This document shows positions 34,107 to 42,619 of a stretch of 64,000 nucleotides of DNA, piece by piece (the stretch's first letter is position 1; each line of letters begins with the position of its first letter). Position numbers and translations under genes: made by a program. Below the pieces are notes generated by a model. The model saw only the letters and a program-made list of their open reading frames with translations, ran no database searches and was not told the origin of the DNA. Source of the stretch: Faucicola sp902506225 (GTDB lineage Bacteria; Pseudomonadota; Gammaproteobacteria; Pseudomonadales; Moraxellaceae); NCBI GenBank assembly GCA_902506225.1, contig LR733345.1, positions 1,116,001-1,180,000 on the forward strand, read 5' to 3'.

Positions 34107-34449
34107 GAAAAATTTCTAACAAAAATTTCCAAGAAAAAATTTAAAGCTAGCAAATTTTAGCGAGCAACGCAATTCAATGCATACCACAGCCAAGCCAGTA
34201 GCCTCAAATGCAATGCGATAAGAGAATTAAAACCGAGTTGAGTTAACCGACTCGGTTTGTATTTTTATGCAATTATTTATGCCATTTTCCATCCAGTCTT
34301 TGTTGCAACTTTTACTGCCTAGACAGCTGCTGCAACATAATGACGCTATTGCCGATAACTGCTATCCGCTTATAATAAACGGCATTGACCCGCTTATCAT
34401 AAAAAAGTTCTCAATATCCTCATAACGACATAACGAACAGGACATCCTG
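34107..34449. other. Intergenic region upstream of gabD
   Basis: Holds the terminator at 34230-34266 and presumably the gabD promoter. No gene is supported here. Confidence 0.5.
34230..34266 (+). terminator. Terminator after the esterase gene
   Basis: AAACCGAGT / ACTCGGTTT with an 11-nt loop followed by a T-rich tract, about 120 nt after the stop. Confidence 0.8.
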
Positions 34450-35904
34450 ATGCTACCACTCAAAGACCCCTCATTACTGCAAACCCAATCCCTCATTGAC
34501 AACCAATGGACGGACGCTACGACAGGCGACACCATTGATGTCACCAATCCATTTGACAACCAAGTGATTGCCACCATACCCAGCCTAGAAAAATCCCAAG
34601 TCATCGACGCCGTCGCCATCGCGCACAAAGCGCAAATAGACTGGGCACAAAAAACCGCCAACGAGCGCGCAGCCATTTTAAACAACTGGGCGGATTTAAT
34701 CGACCAAAATAAAGAAGATTTGGCGACCATCATGACAGCCGAGCAAGGCAAGCCAATCACCGAATCGCGCGGTGAAATCGGCTATGCCAATAGCTTTATT
34801 CGCTGGTTTGCCGAAGAAGGCAAACGCATCTATGGTGACATCATCCCTAGCACCAACAAAGACCTACGCTACGTGGTGTTAAAACAACCGATTGGCGTAT
34901 GCGCAGCGATTACCCCTTGGAATTTCCCAGCCGCCATGATTACCCGCAAAGTTGCCCCTGCCTTAGCTGCTGGCTGTAGCATAATTGTCAAACCTGCCAC
35001 TGAAACACCCTTGACCGCATTAGCACTGGGCGAACTTGCCATACGAGCAGGTTTACCTGCAGGCTTGCTACAAATCGTTACCGGTAAATCCTCAGTGATT
35101 GGCGAAGTGCTCACCCAAGATGAACGCATCCATAAACTATCCTTTACCGGCTCTACCGAAGTCGGTCGCACTTTGATGGCGCAGTGCGCCTCCACCGTCA
35201 AAAAACTCTCGATGGAGCTAGGGGGTAATGCCCCATTTATCGTATTTGATGATGCCGACTTAGAAAAAGCGGCAAGTGGGCTTATCGCTTCCAAATACCG
35301 TAATGCTGGACAAACCTGTGTCTGTGCAAACCGTGTCTATGTGCAATCAAGTATCAAAGACAAATTTTTAGCCATCTTTAAACAAAAAGTAGAAGCCTTA
35401 AAAGTCGGTAACGGTATGACAGAGGGCGTAAATATCGGTCCGCTCATCAACCAAGATGCATTGGACAAAGTCGAGCAGTTACTTGAAGATGCGGTCAATA
35501 AAGGCGCGACCGTGGTCACCGGTGGAAAAAAACACAGCGCGTCAGATTTAAGCTTTGAACCAACTGTTATCACGGGTATTACCGATGACATGGACATCGC
35601 CAGCCAAGAGATTTTTGGTCCGATTGCGCCCGTGTTTGTGTTTGATAGCGATGATGAAGTGATTGCCCATGCCAACAACACGATTTATGGACTAGCGGCG
35701 TATTTTTACACCCAAAGCGTTGCGCGTTCGTGGAAAGTGTGTGAGGGGCTTGAATACGGTATGGTTGCGCAAAACACAGGGCTGTTATCCACGGAGGTCG
35801 CACCGTTTGGGGGTGTCAAACAATCCGGTTTCGGTCGTGAAGGCTCAAAATATGGCATTGAAGACTATGTGACTACCAAATATTGGTGTATTGATGTGCA
35901 ATAA
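34450..35904 (+). CDS. gabD: Succinate-semialdehyde dehydrogenase
   Basis: 484 aa, aldehyde dehydrogenase superfamily. NAD(P)-binding FTGSTEVGR, catalytic Glu in MELGGNAPFIVF, and catalytic Cys in NAGQTCVCANR. Overall sequence agrees with GabD (oxidation of succinate semialdehyde to succinate, the GABA shunt). No gabT or gabP is adjacent. Followed by a very long hairpin. Confidence 0.92.
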   Translation: MLPLKDPSLLQTQSLIDNQWTDATTGDTIDVTNPFDNQVIATIPSLEKSQVIDAVAIAHKAQIDWAQKTANERAAILNNWADLIDQNKEDLATIMTAEQGKPITESRGEIGYANSFIRWFAEEGKRIYGDIIPSTNKDLRYVVLKQPIGVCAAITPWNFPAAMITRKVAPALAAGCSIIVKPATETPLTALALGELAIRAGLPAGLLQIVTGKSSVIGEVLTQDERIHKLSFTGSTEVGRTLMAQCASTVKKLSMELGGNAPFIVFDDADLEKAASGLIASKYRNAGQTCVCANRVYVQSSIKDKFLAIFKQKVEALKVGNGMTEGVNIGPLINQDALDKVEQLLEDAVNKGATVVTGGKKHSASDLSFEPTVITGITDDMDIASQEIFGPIAPVFVFDSDDEVIAHANNTIYGLAAYFYTQSVARSWKVCEGLEYGMVAQNTGLLSTEVAPFGGVKQSGFGREGSKYGIEDYVTTKYWCIDVQ

Positions 35905-35906
35905 TA

Positions 35907-35961
35907 GTTCAATCGCCCAAATTCATGGCATACGTTGCCATGATTGGGCGTGAGATTGAAC
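35907..35961. repeat. Long stem-loop directly after gabD
   Basis: Three nested stems, GTTCAATC/GATTGAAC, GCCCAA/TTGGGC and ATGGCA/TGCCAT, give about 20 paired bases within 55 nt, starting 2 nt after the gabD stop. No T tract follows directly, so it may stabilise the mRNA end or be a repetitive extragenic element rather than an intrinsic terminator. Confidence 0.75.
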
Positions 35962-36010
35962 GCGCTGATTTAGCTTATTGGTTTTTGCAATTAGCGCTTT
36001 AGGATTTTTA

Positions 36011-36214
36011 CTAGGCGATATCAAATACTTGGCGCAGATATGCCAAAAAGGTATCGTTATCGGTCATGGTTTTGCCTGGGCTGTCGGATATTTTGGCAAC
36101 CGATTGCCCGTTACATTCAACCAGTTTTAGGACAATGTTGAGCGGTGTTTACCCCATATGTAGCATGGTAAATTTGTATAAATCCGTGTCCAACAAAGAT
36201 TTAATAATCGCCAT
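36011..36214 (-). pseudogene. pncB: Nicotinate phosphoribosyltransferase (pncB) remnant with internal deletion
   Basis: On the minus strand ATG 36214 starts an N-terminus typical of PncB (IIKSLLDTDLYKFTML). After 21 codons a TAA occurs, and the same frame continues with the PncB C-terminus (PLNIVLKLVECNGQSVAKIS, then DSPGKTM) to TAG at 36011. About 65 of some 400 residues remain, so roughly 1 kb of the middle has been deleted. The protein cannot be functional. The ancestral role was NAD salvage from nicotinate. Confidence 0.8.
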
Positions 36215-36305
36215 CACTCATCCTAAATTCTGTAACTATCGATATGAGTGACTACTTTAGCATTAAATCGCTTGGATTGTAGAAAATCTGACTCGGTGCT
36301 TGGCA

Positions 36306-36824
36306 TTATGGTTGGCTGGGCGTTTCGACTTTAATTTTATTGACGGCATGGTATTCACGGTTAAAATACACCAAGCCTGTCTGGTCTTTGCCTTGTTGTA
36401 TGGCTTCGATACGACAAATAAAAATCCCGTGTGTGCCGACTTCTTGGATTTGCTCGATTTGGCAATCAAAGCTCGCCAAGGCATTGTCCAAAATCGGTGA
36501 TTGGGTCATCAAGGTATGCCATGTGCCATGCTCAAAGCGCGCTTGCGCTTCAAGTTTGGAGGCAAAAACCGCAGATAATGGTGCATGATGGTCGGCCAGC
36601 ACATTCACTGCCAATACCTTGTTTTGCACGAAATATTCATACGAGCGTGAGGCGGTATTCATACATACGAGCAAGGTCGGTGGGGTATCGGTTACACTGC
36701 ACACCGCCGATGCAGTAAAGCCATGACGACCCGCAGGGCCATCGGTAGTGACCACATTGACGGCAGCCGATAACATCGACATGGCATTTCTAAAATCAGT
36801 AACGTCAACCATTATTTTTTCCAA
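36306..36824 (-). CDS. Flavin reductase (HpaC/RutF-like)
   Basis: 172 aa. FMN-binding split-barrel features are visible: NVVTTDGPAGRHGFTASAVCSV and LLVCMN near the N-terminus, and FDCQIEQIQEVGTHGIFICRI in the second half. It supplies reduced flavin to an oxygen-using partner. It is the last gene of the mesX-mesD operon, 9 nt after mesD, so the partner is likely the MesD/MesX system, which is reported to need oxygen. Confidence 0.88.
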   Translation of the reverse strand: MEKIMVDVTDFRNAMSMLSAAVNVVTTDGPAGRHGFTASAVCSVTDTPPTLLVCMNTASRSYEYFVQNKVLAVNVLADHHAPLSAVFASKLEAQARFEHGTWHTLMTQSPILDNALASFDCQIEQIQEVGTHGIFICRIEAIQQGKDQTGLVYFNREYHAVNKIKVETPSQP

Positions 36825-36832
36825 AGTACTTT

Positions 36833-37888
36833 TTAAATGATTAGGTCGTCCAATTGATGCGTGGCTAAATAGTCATTTCGGACGAGCTTGGCGCCTTGTG
36901 CTAAGGCAGACAACTTGCCTTGTGCCACATGACGGGGGAGCGGCGCCATCCCGCAATTGGTACAAGGGTACAAATTTTTAGCATCCACAAACTGCAAGGC
37001 TTTATGCAGCGTTGCTGCCACTTGCTCAGGCGTTTCTATCTGATGCGTCGCCACATCAATCGCGCCCACCATCACTTTTTTGCCACGAATCAATTCGATA
37101 AGTTCCATCGGTACGCGCGAATTGTGACATTCTAGCGACACCATATCAATCGCCGATTGTTGTAGTTTGGGGAAGATGGCTTCATACTGTCGCCATTCAC
37201 TGCCCAAGGTTTGTTTCCAATCGGTATTGGCTTTGATACCATAACCATAACAGATATGGACGGCAGTGTCACATTTCAACCCTTCGATAGCACGTTCGAG
37301 TGCCGCAATGCCCCAATCATTAACTTCATCAAAAAATACATTAAAGGCAGGCTCATCAAATTGAATAATATCAACCCCTGCCGCCTCGAGTTCTTTGGCT
37401 TCTTGGTTGAGTAGGGTAGCAAATTCCCAAGCCAGCTTTTCGCGGCTGCCGTAGTATTGGTCACTTAAGGTATCAATCATGGTCATGGGTCCAGGTAGCG
37501 CCCATTTGATAGGTTTGTCTGTGTGCTGACGTAAAAACTTGGCGTCCTCAGCAAATACCGATTGCGGGCGCGACACCGCACCTACCACAGTCGGCACACT
37601 GGCTTCATAGCGATTGCGAATTTTTACCGTAGCGCGATTGGCAAAATCAACCCCATCTAGATGCTCAATAAAGGTGGTGACAAAATGTTGGCGGGTCTGC
37701 TCGCCATCACTCACAATATCAATGCCTGCCGCTAATTGCTGCTGCAATGATACCAATAACGCGTCTTGTTTGCCTTGGACAAGCGCGCTGTCTGTCAGCT
37801 TCCAAGGTGACCAAAGTTGTTCAGGTTCAGCAAGCCAGCTTGGTTTGGGCAGGCTACCTGCCGTTGATGTTGGAAAAAGTGTCGTCAT
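36833..37888 (-). CDS. mesD: Core-MetE folate-independent methionine synthase (MesD type)
   Basis: 351 aa, covering only the C-terminal catalytic barrel of MetE (full MetE is about 750 aa). Zinc ligands are visible: His211 and Cys213 (HICYGYG), Glu253 (LECHNS) and Cys312 (NCGMAPL). The DUF1852 gene directly upstream and a flavin reductase downstream match the MesD/MesX group described in Acinetobacter, which makes methionine from homocysteine without methyl-folate. Assignment to MesD rests on this context. Confidence 0.85.
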   Translation of the reverse strand: MTTLFPTSTAGSLPKPSWLAEPEQLWSPWKLTDSALVQGKQDALLVSLQQQLAAGIDIVSDGEQTRQHFVTTFIEHLDGVDFANRATVKIRNRYEASVPTVVGAVSRPQSVFAEDAKFLRQHTDKPIKWALPGPMTMIDTLSDQYYGSREKLAWEFATLLNQEAKELEAAGVDIIQFDEPAFNVFFDEVNDWGIAALERAIEGLKCDTAVHICYGYGIKANTDWKQTLGSEWRQYEAIFPKLQQSAIDMVSLECHNSRVPMELIELIRGKKVMVGAIDVATHQIETPEQVAATLHKALQFVDAKNLYPCTNCGMAPLPRHVAQGKLSALAQGAKLVRNDYLATHQLDDLII

Positions 37889-37924
37889 TGTTTTCTCTTT
37901 AATTGTTTGGTGTTAGCAAAACTG

Positions 37925-37979
37925 CTTAAGCGACTTATTAAGCTACTTGGGTTAAGCGACTTGGGTTAAGCGACTTGGG
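37925..37979. repeat. 14-nt tandem repeats at the mesX 3' end
   Basis: About four copies of TTAAGCGACTTGGG (two perfect, two degenerate) span the mesX stop codon and the mesX-mesD gap. Confidence 0.8.
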
Positions 37980-38943
37980 AATTTAACCATTCTTGTAACA
38001 AAGTTTGATAGGGTTTGATAAAGTGGGTTTCTGTGTATTGACCTTGTTGAATCGCCAGCTGGCTGCGCTCTTCACGGTCATACTCGATTTTGGTCAGTGA
38101 ATAATCCTCATGATTTAAACTGGGCTGATAACTTTGACCTGCCACGCTATTGGCGTTATAAATCTCAGGACGATAGATTTTTTGGAACGTTTCCATCGTG
38201 CTAATCGTGCTGATAAGCTCAAGGTTGGTGTAGTCGTTGAGCAAATCACCTTTAAAATAAAACGCAAAAGGTGCCACTGATTTTGGCGGCATAAAATAAC
38301 GCACCGATAAACCCATTTTGCTAAAGTATTCATCCGTCAGCGAATACGCGTCTTGTACATATTCAGTGCCCAAAATCGGATGACAATTGGCAGTTCGGGT
38401 ATAAGTCTTGGTGGTCGATACACTGAGACAAATCACCGGGGGTTTGTTAAATTGCTCACGATAGGCAGGCGAGTTCAGCACATAATCAAACAACTTACCA
38501 TGCAAATCCCCAAACCGCTCGGGTACGCTAAACGATGGCTGGTTTTTGTTATGCGCCAACAGCCATACACTAAAGTCATAATCGCGCACATAGGAAGAAA
38601 AACTGTTACCCACGATGCCATCGATTCGCTGCTGGGTCTGGGTGTCAAAGATAACGGTTTTTAAAATCTCAATAGCCGGAAAGCTATCTTTGGTACCCGC
38701 TATCTCAAGATGGGCAGATACAATTTCAAGCTCGACCTGATAGCGGTCGCCAGTCACATTGTCCCAATGTGCCAAGTCATTAAATCGATGGTTAATCATT
38801 TGCAGGGTATTGCGTAAGTTTTGCTGGCGGTGTTCACCCCGTGCCAGATTGGCAAAGTTGGTAGTCAGCCTAGTATCTTTGGCAGGTTGGTAGTTTTCAT
38901 CAAATGCAATGGTTTTGATATGACAATCAATCGGTAAAGTCAT
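37966..38943 (-). CDS. mesX: MesX, DUF1852 protein required with MesD
   Basis: 325 aa, soluble. It matches DUF1852 (MesX) by its partnership with a core-MetE and by conserved stretches such as NFANLARGEHRQQNL and GNSFSSYVRDYDFSVWLLAH. In Acinetobacter a DUF1852 protein is needed for MesD activity; its chemistry is not established. The start is preceded by GGAG about 10 nt away. First gene of the operon. Confidence 0.85.
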   Translation of the reverse strand: MTLPIDCHIKTIAFDENYQPAKDTRLTTNFANLARGEHRQQNLRNTLQMINHRFNDLAHWDNVTGDRYQVELEIVSAHLEIAGTKDSFPAIEILKTVIFDTQTQQRIDGIVGNSFSSYVRDYDFSVWLLAHNKNQPSFSVPERFGDLHGKLFDYVLNSPAYREQFNKPPVICLSVSTTKTYTRTANCHPILGTEYVQDAYSLTDEYFSKMGLSVRYFMPPKSVAPFAFYFKGDLLNDYTNLELISTISTMETFQKIYRPEIYNANSVAGQSYQPSLNHEDYSLTKIEYDREERSQLAIQQGQYTETHFIKPYQTLLQEWLNSQVA

Positions 38944-39084
38944 GTCTATAATCTCCGTAATAGTCGCGCAAAAAAATTTTCTTTTAGCACCCTACGATTA
39001 CTAAAAATCGTCACGGCTAAAAGTACAAAGACAGTTATACGCTAAAATTAAGATGAATAAAAACGAATTAAAATTTAAAAATAA

Positions 39085-39097
39085 TGAATTTTATTCA
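39085..39097. promoter_or_regulatory. Candidate MetR box upstream of mesX
   Basis: TGAA-TTTTA-TTCA is an exact match to the MetR consensus TGAA-N5-TTCA. It lies about 140 nt before the mesX start, upstream of a possible -10 (TATAAC, minus strand). MetR regulates methionine genes in gammaproteobacteria. Confidence 0.5.
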
Positions 39098-39218
39098 TTT
39101 TAGGTTTTTTCTTGCATAAAGATTGGATTGCCACCCATGCAAAAAATGCCTGCCTTGCCAAGCCCGCTGAATCAATTGATAGGCAAAAAAGCGTCATTAT
39201 TGGACAAGCGACTTTATC

Positions 39219-39560
39219 TGACCTTGCCGTAAAACCACCGACTTCAGGTGGTGGATATAAGGCAATTGCTTAACTCTATAAGATTTGCTATACTCATATC
39301 ACTATATTTAATGTCTTGCACTCAACAGTTAAGTTAAGACTAAATTGCGCGTACGCAGTAACTTAACTAGTAAGGCACTCCAAACACACACTTAAGCTAA
39401 TCCGTGTCTATTGACAATCCTAACGGTAGGATTAGTTTAAAATAAGAACCTTAAATGTACGGTGTGTCGTACGGGCGGTTGCCACTATTTAAGGTTTGCG
39501 GTGGGGCTTCACCGTCTTGCAGAAGGAATCCCCTCGCTTTAGGGAGGGGAGGAAGTCAAA
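39219..39560 (+). mobile_element. tnpB-less IS605-type element related to the TnpB element
   Basis: The first 42 nt of its conserved left end (39224-39265) match those of the TnpB element with three differences, and the last 63 nt match with seven. Both copies start 5 nt after a TTTATC motif (39213-39218 here). The inside, about 230 nt, carries no ORF of note but several strong hairpins. It is a non-autonomous derivative that could be moved by a TnpA in trans. Confidence 0.8.
39330..39560 (+). ncRNA. Structured RNA in the tnpB-less element, omega RNA-like 3' end
   Basis: Stem 1 is AGTTAAG/CTTAACT. Stem 2 is AATCCTA-ACGG-TAGGATT (39416-39433), which competes with CTAATCC (39397-39403)/GGATTAG. 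Stem 3 is CCTTAAAT (39449-39456) with ATTTAAGG (39487-39494), enclosing GTACG-GTGTGT-CGTAC and GGC-GGTT-GCC as a three-way junction. Then follow the two hairpins shared with the TnpB element, with compensatory changes. The sequence after GTCAAA would be the guide. Transcription is not shown by sequence. Confidence 0.5.
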
Positions 39561-39617
39561 TTAAGATGGCAATATCATCTGTCATCATTAAAGCGTGCAT
39601 CAAGCGATTCCCCTGTT

Positions 39618-40724
39618 ATGCTATCTACCCCATCATCTGATAACAAATCGTCAAAACTATATATTAGGGTAGTGGTAGTTGGCATCGTTACCGCGTTGCA
39701 TGGGCTGCTGCTATATCTATTTTTTCAGTACCAAACGCCATTAAAAATCAAACCGCAAACCACACAGCCGCTAGAAATTAGCTTTATCCAGCTGAAGCCT
39801 CACTCCTCGCAGACCTACCATTCACAACCGCCTGTCGCCATTAATCATGCAAACCCTACCAAGCAAGCTTATACTAGCACTAACACACAAGCGGCTGGTA
39901 TTAAGGAAAAACCGTTCCCAACACCAAACCCTACACCCGCTAAACCGGTGAATCACCCAGCAAAAGATAATAACCACAAGCCAATCGAACTCAGAACAAC
40001 GAGGGATAATTCGACTAACCAAAAAAAAGCCAGTCAACCTAAAACTTCGTTATCTACAGCAAGTCAAATTCAAACTGAAAATCAAGCAAAAACCCTGGAT
40101 ATTCCTAGCCCGCCATTACTGAACGCCCATAAAAATAACGCCCACTATGAGCAACAGCAAGCGGCGCAAATAGAACGCAATATAAGTTCAAACACTAGCC
40201 AATCTCTTACTCAGTCCAAATCAGCGACCATCAACCAAAGCCATACCAATGCCGATAATGCTTTAAAACCTATAACTCACGATGAGCGTGCTAAATCATC
40301 TGCTAAATCATCTAAAGACTCGATGCGCCCTCAAATACAAAAAACGCCAAATCAGCCCGTTAGCCCAGTTATTTCAGCTATCCCCGATGTCCCAGCTATT
40401 AATTCGTCAGCAAAACCAGCAACACCCATCACCTTTGGCAATGCGGATGCAAGTTGGCAGAAAAAACCGAACACGCAGTTACCACCCAATTTATCGCGTA
40501 TTGTGACACTAAAGCAGCTATCAAGCCTGCAAGTAAAACTTAATGTCAATGCCAAAGGTGGCGTGGAAAAATGCAGGATTACGCAAACATCGGGTGATCA
40601 AGCGGTGGATAAGTTTATTTGCCAACAAGTGCAAAAAGCCAAACTTTACCCAAAAAAAGTAAATGGCGTCACGGTACCAAGCATTGGTAATCTCACAATA
40701 GCCCTAACCAATTTTGCAAATTAA
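39618..40724 (+). CDS. TonB-family protein
   Basis: 368 aa: N-terminal TM anchor (VVVVGIVTALHGLLLYLFF), a long Pro/Ser/Thr/Gln/Asn-rich periplasmic region, and a C-terminal TonB-like domain (LKQLSSLQVKLNVNAKGGVEKC to the end). It would transfer energy to outer-membrane receptors. No exbB or exbD is adjacent. The region before it is the tnpB-less element, ending only 57 nt upstream, so its promoter may lie within the element. No clear ribosome-binding site precedes ATG 39618. Confidence 0.85.
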   Translation: MLSTPSSDNKSSKLYIRVVVVGIVTALHGLLLYLFFQYQTPLKIKPQTTQPLEISFIQLKPHSSQTYHSQPPVAINHANPTKQAYTSTNTQAAGIKEKPFPTPNPTPAKPVNHPAKDNNHKPIELRTTRDNSTNQKKASQPKTSLSTASQIQTENQAKTLDIPSPPLLNAHKNNAHYEQQQAAQIERNISSNTSQSLTQSKSATINQSHTNADNALKPITHDERAKSSAKSSKDSMRPQIQKTPNQPVSPVISAIPDVPAINSSAKPATPITFGNADASWQKKPNTQLPPNLSRIVTLKQLSSLQVKLNVNAKGGVEKCRITQTSGDQAVDKFICQQVQKAKLYPKKVNGVTVPSIGNLTIALTNFAN

Positions 40725-40804
40725 ACCATACAATATGTTGTTGAAGCGGCATCTATGTGATAATCATGAAAGGCTTACTGTGTCAATATTGATTAACTAG
40801 ACAC

Positions 40805-40839
40805 ATAAAAAAAGCCAACCTGATGAACAGATTGGCTTT
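40805..40839 (-). terminator. Terminator of the FadL-family porin gene
   Basis: AAAGCCAA-CTG / CAG-TTGGCTTT hairpin with a U tract on the minus strand, 20 nt after the stop. Confidence 0.85.
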
Positions 40840-40858
40840 CATGTTATTGAAAGTTATC

Positions 40859-42373
40859 TTATTTCTTTTGGTAAGATAAACGTAGACCATATACCCAGCC
40901 ATCATTATCTTGGAAATCGCCAACAATACTACCATCAGGTATTTTTGCTTTGGCATCACCAAACATTAAGTATTTAACGCCGCCTGAGATAGCCCATTCA
41001 GGTGTCAAATTGTATTTTGCTCCCAAACCCACATTCCAGTTACCCTCTACAGGTCCTAGAGAAGTGATGGGATTACCTGCGCCTGAGTCATAACCCACAG
41101 CGCCCGAAATAGCTAATTGTGGCGATAGTTTCTTACCTAGACCGACTTCAGCAGTCCAAGCGTCATCGTCATAAGAAACTAAATTTAAACCACTTGCGCT
41201 ACCATAGATTTTTGGTTTAATCGCAAAATCGCTCCAAGGTACCCAACGTGCTTTTGCGGTTAAAAGGGTGGTTGGATTGATACCTGTTTGGAAATCTAAG
41301 TTAACAGATTTTGGCGTGGTGACAGTAATTTCATTGGTGCCGACACCCGCTGCACCGCGTGCAGGAAGATTTTCCGTCGTATTGACGTCGTGGTCGATTT
41401 CAGAGCGATAAGTTAACGCGGCTTTGAGGGCAATTTCAGGTTTTAAATAAGCAATCCCAGCCATCCAGCCATAAGCCGTATCACGAGCAATATTTGCATC
41501 ATACCCAGAGGCAGTTTTATAAGCGTTACCACGTAAGTGGACATCACCTTCTAAACGCTGAATCGTAGGACCACCATAAATTTGAATATTTTTCTTTTCA
41601 CCCAGTTTTACCCCCAACAGTCCTGTGAAATTTTGGCTGCTGAGAGAAACATTGGTTGCACCTGTAACTTGAGATAAATTTTGTGATGCCGTTTGTGCGG
41701 TAGATAAAGTATTAACTGCTTGGTTACCAGCCGCAACTTGGGTAGTACCTGCAGCAATCCCTTGTTGAAGTGCAGTAATTTGTGGTGTTAAAACAGGCGC
41801 TAATGCAGGGTTAGCAGCCAAAGCGGCTTGGGCTTGAGTCAATTGGGTGTTTGCGGCATCTAATCGCGCTTGCCCATCATTAACTTGACTTTGGATGGTT
41901 GAGATAGCGGTTTGCAGTTCTGTAGCATTGGTAACAGGCAGTGCAATACCTGCATTTTGCAATCCCGCTGCTGCCTGCGCATAGATACCATTCACTATAG
42001 AAGTTGGTGCACCAACAAAGTTGTTATCGCCAGAAAACTCAACATCTGCGCCCCAAGGTTGATCAAAAAATGCCCCTACGCTGATAGTGTCATTGACATC
42101 GGCTTTTGCGCCAAAGTTTAAAAACTGGTAATCCTCTGCCATATCAGGGACATTGCGACCAGCGGTAAAGTTTGCGTCAGTTGTCGCAACATTTGCGTTA
42201 TCTTTACCCTCGATTGTTGGATCGATAGTAATGTGCTCAACATAGGCAAAAGTACCTTCCTCAGTAAAAGCCCAGCTTGGTTGGGTAGAGCGGTCTAGAC
42301 CTGCGGCGTTTGCGATAGAAACAGTAGAAAGCGTAGCAATGGCTAGCGCAAGAGAAGAAATTTTAAATGACAT
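40859..42373 (-). CDS. FadL/OmpP1-family outer membrane protein with coiled-coil insertion
   Basis: 504 aa with a signal peptide cleaved after IANA. Strong beta-barrel alternation runs from residue 55 and again from about 240 to the end, resembling FadL-type transporters of hydrophobic molecules. Between about 130 and 235 is an Ala/Gln/Asn-rich helical region that looks like a coiled coil and is unusual for the family; it would sit in an extracellular loop or the hatch region. The C-terminus ends in YQKK, not a terminal aromatic residue. Substrate not known. Confidence 0.85.
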   Translation of the reverse strand: MSFKISSLALAIATLSTVSIANAAGLDRSTQPSWAFTEEGTFAYVEHITIDPTIEGKDNANVATTDANFTAGRNVPDMAEDYQFLNFGAKADVNDTISVGAFFDQPWGADVEFSGDNNFVGAPTSIVNGIYAQAAAGLQNAGIALPVTNATELQTAISTIQSQVNDGQARLDAANTQLTQAQAALAANPALAPVLTPQITALQQGIAAGTTQVAAGNQAVNTLSTAQTASQNLSQVTGATNVSLSSQNFTGLLGVKLGEKKNIQIYGGPTIQRLEGDVHLRGNAYKTASGYDANIARDTAYGWMAGIAYLKPEIALKAALTYRSEIDHDVNTTENLPARGAAGVGTNEITVTTPKSVNLDFQTGINPTTLLTAKARWVPWSDFAIKPKIYGSASGLNLVSYDDDAWTAEVGLGKKLSPQLAISGAVGYDSGAGNPITSLGPVEGNWNVGLGAKYNLTPEWAISGGVKYLMFGDAKAKIPDGSIVGDFQDNDGWVYGLRLSYQKK

Positions 42374-42552
42374 GTGAAGCTCCCTGTTTGATTTTAATCA
42401 TTACGTCTAACAGCTAATTTAATAAAAACTTATCAGTAAATTAAAATTGACGTAATACCTTCCTTTGGTTAGGTAAAGAATAATCAAAATTTTAACAATT
42501 GACAACCGTAGAATCACATTTTTGTAAGAATTTATTGACCTGAGCAGTCACG

Positions 42553-42596
42553 AAAAAAAAGAGGATGTTAACCCAATGAGTTAACACCCTCTTTTT
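42553..42596 (-). terminator. Terminator of infA
   Basis: GAGG-TGTTAAC / GTTAACA-CCTC stem with an A run and a T run on either side; works on both strands. Confidence 0.9.
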
Positions 42597-42619
42597 ACTG
42601 ACTATATCTAGCTAAACAA

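Noticed and set aside
36066..36251. Plus-strand ORF of 61 codons
   Set aside because: It is antisense to the pncB remnant, which explains the sequence better.
39455..39640. Small plus-strand ORF spanning the right end of the tnpB-less element
   Set aside because: It crosses the structured RNA and element border and overlaps the TonB-family gene start; no coding features.
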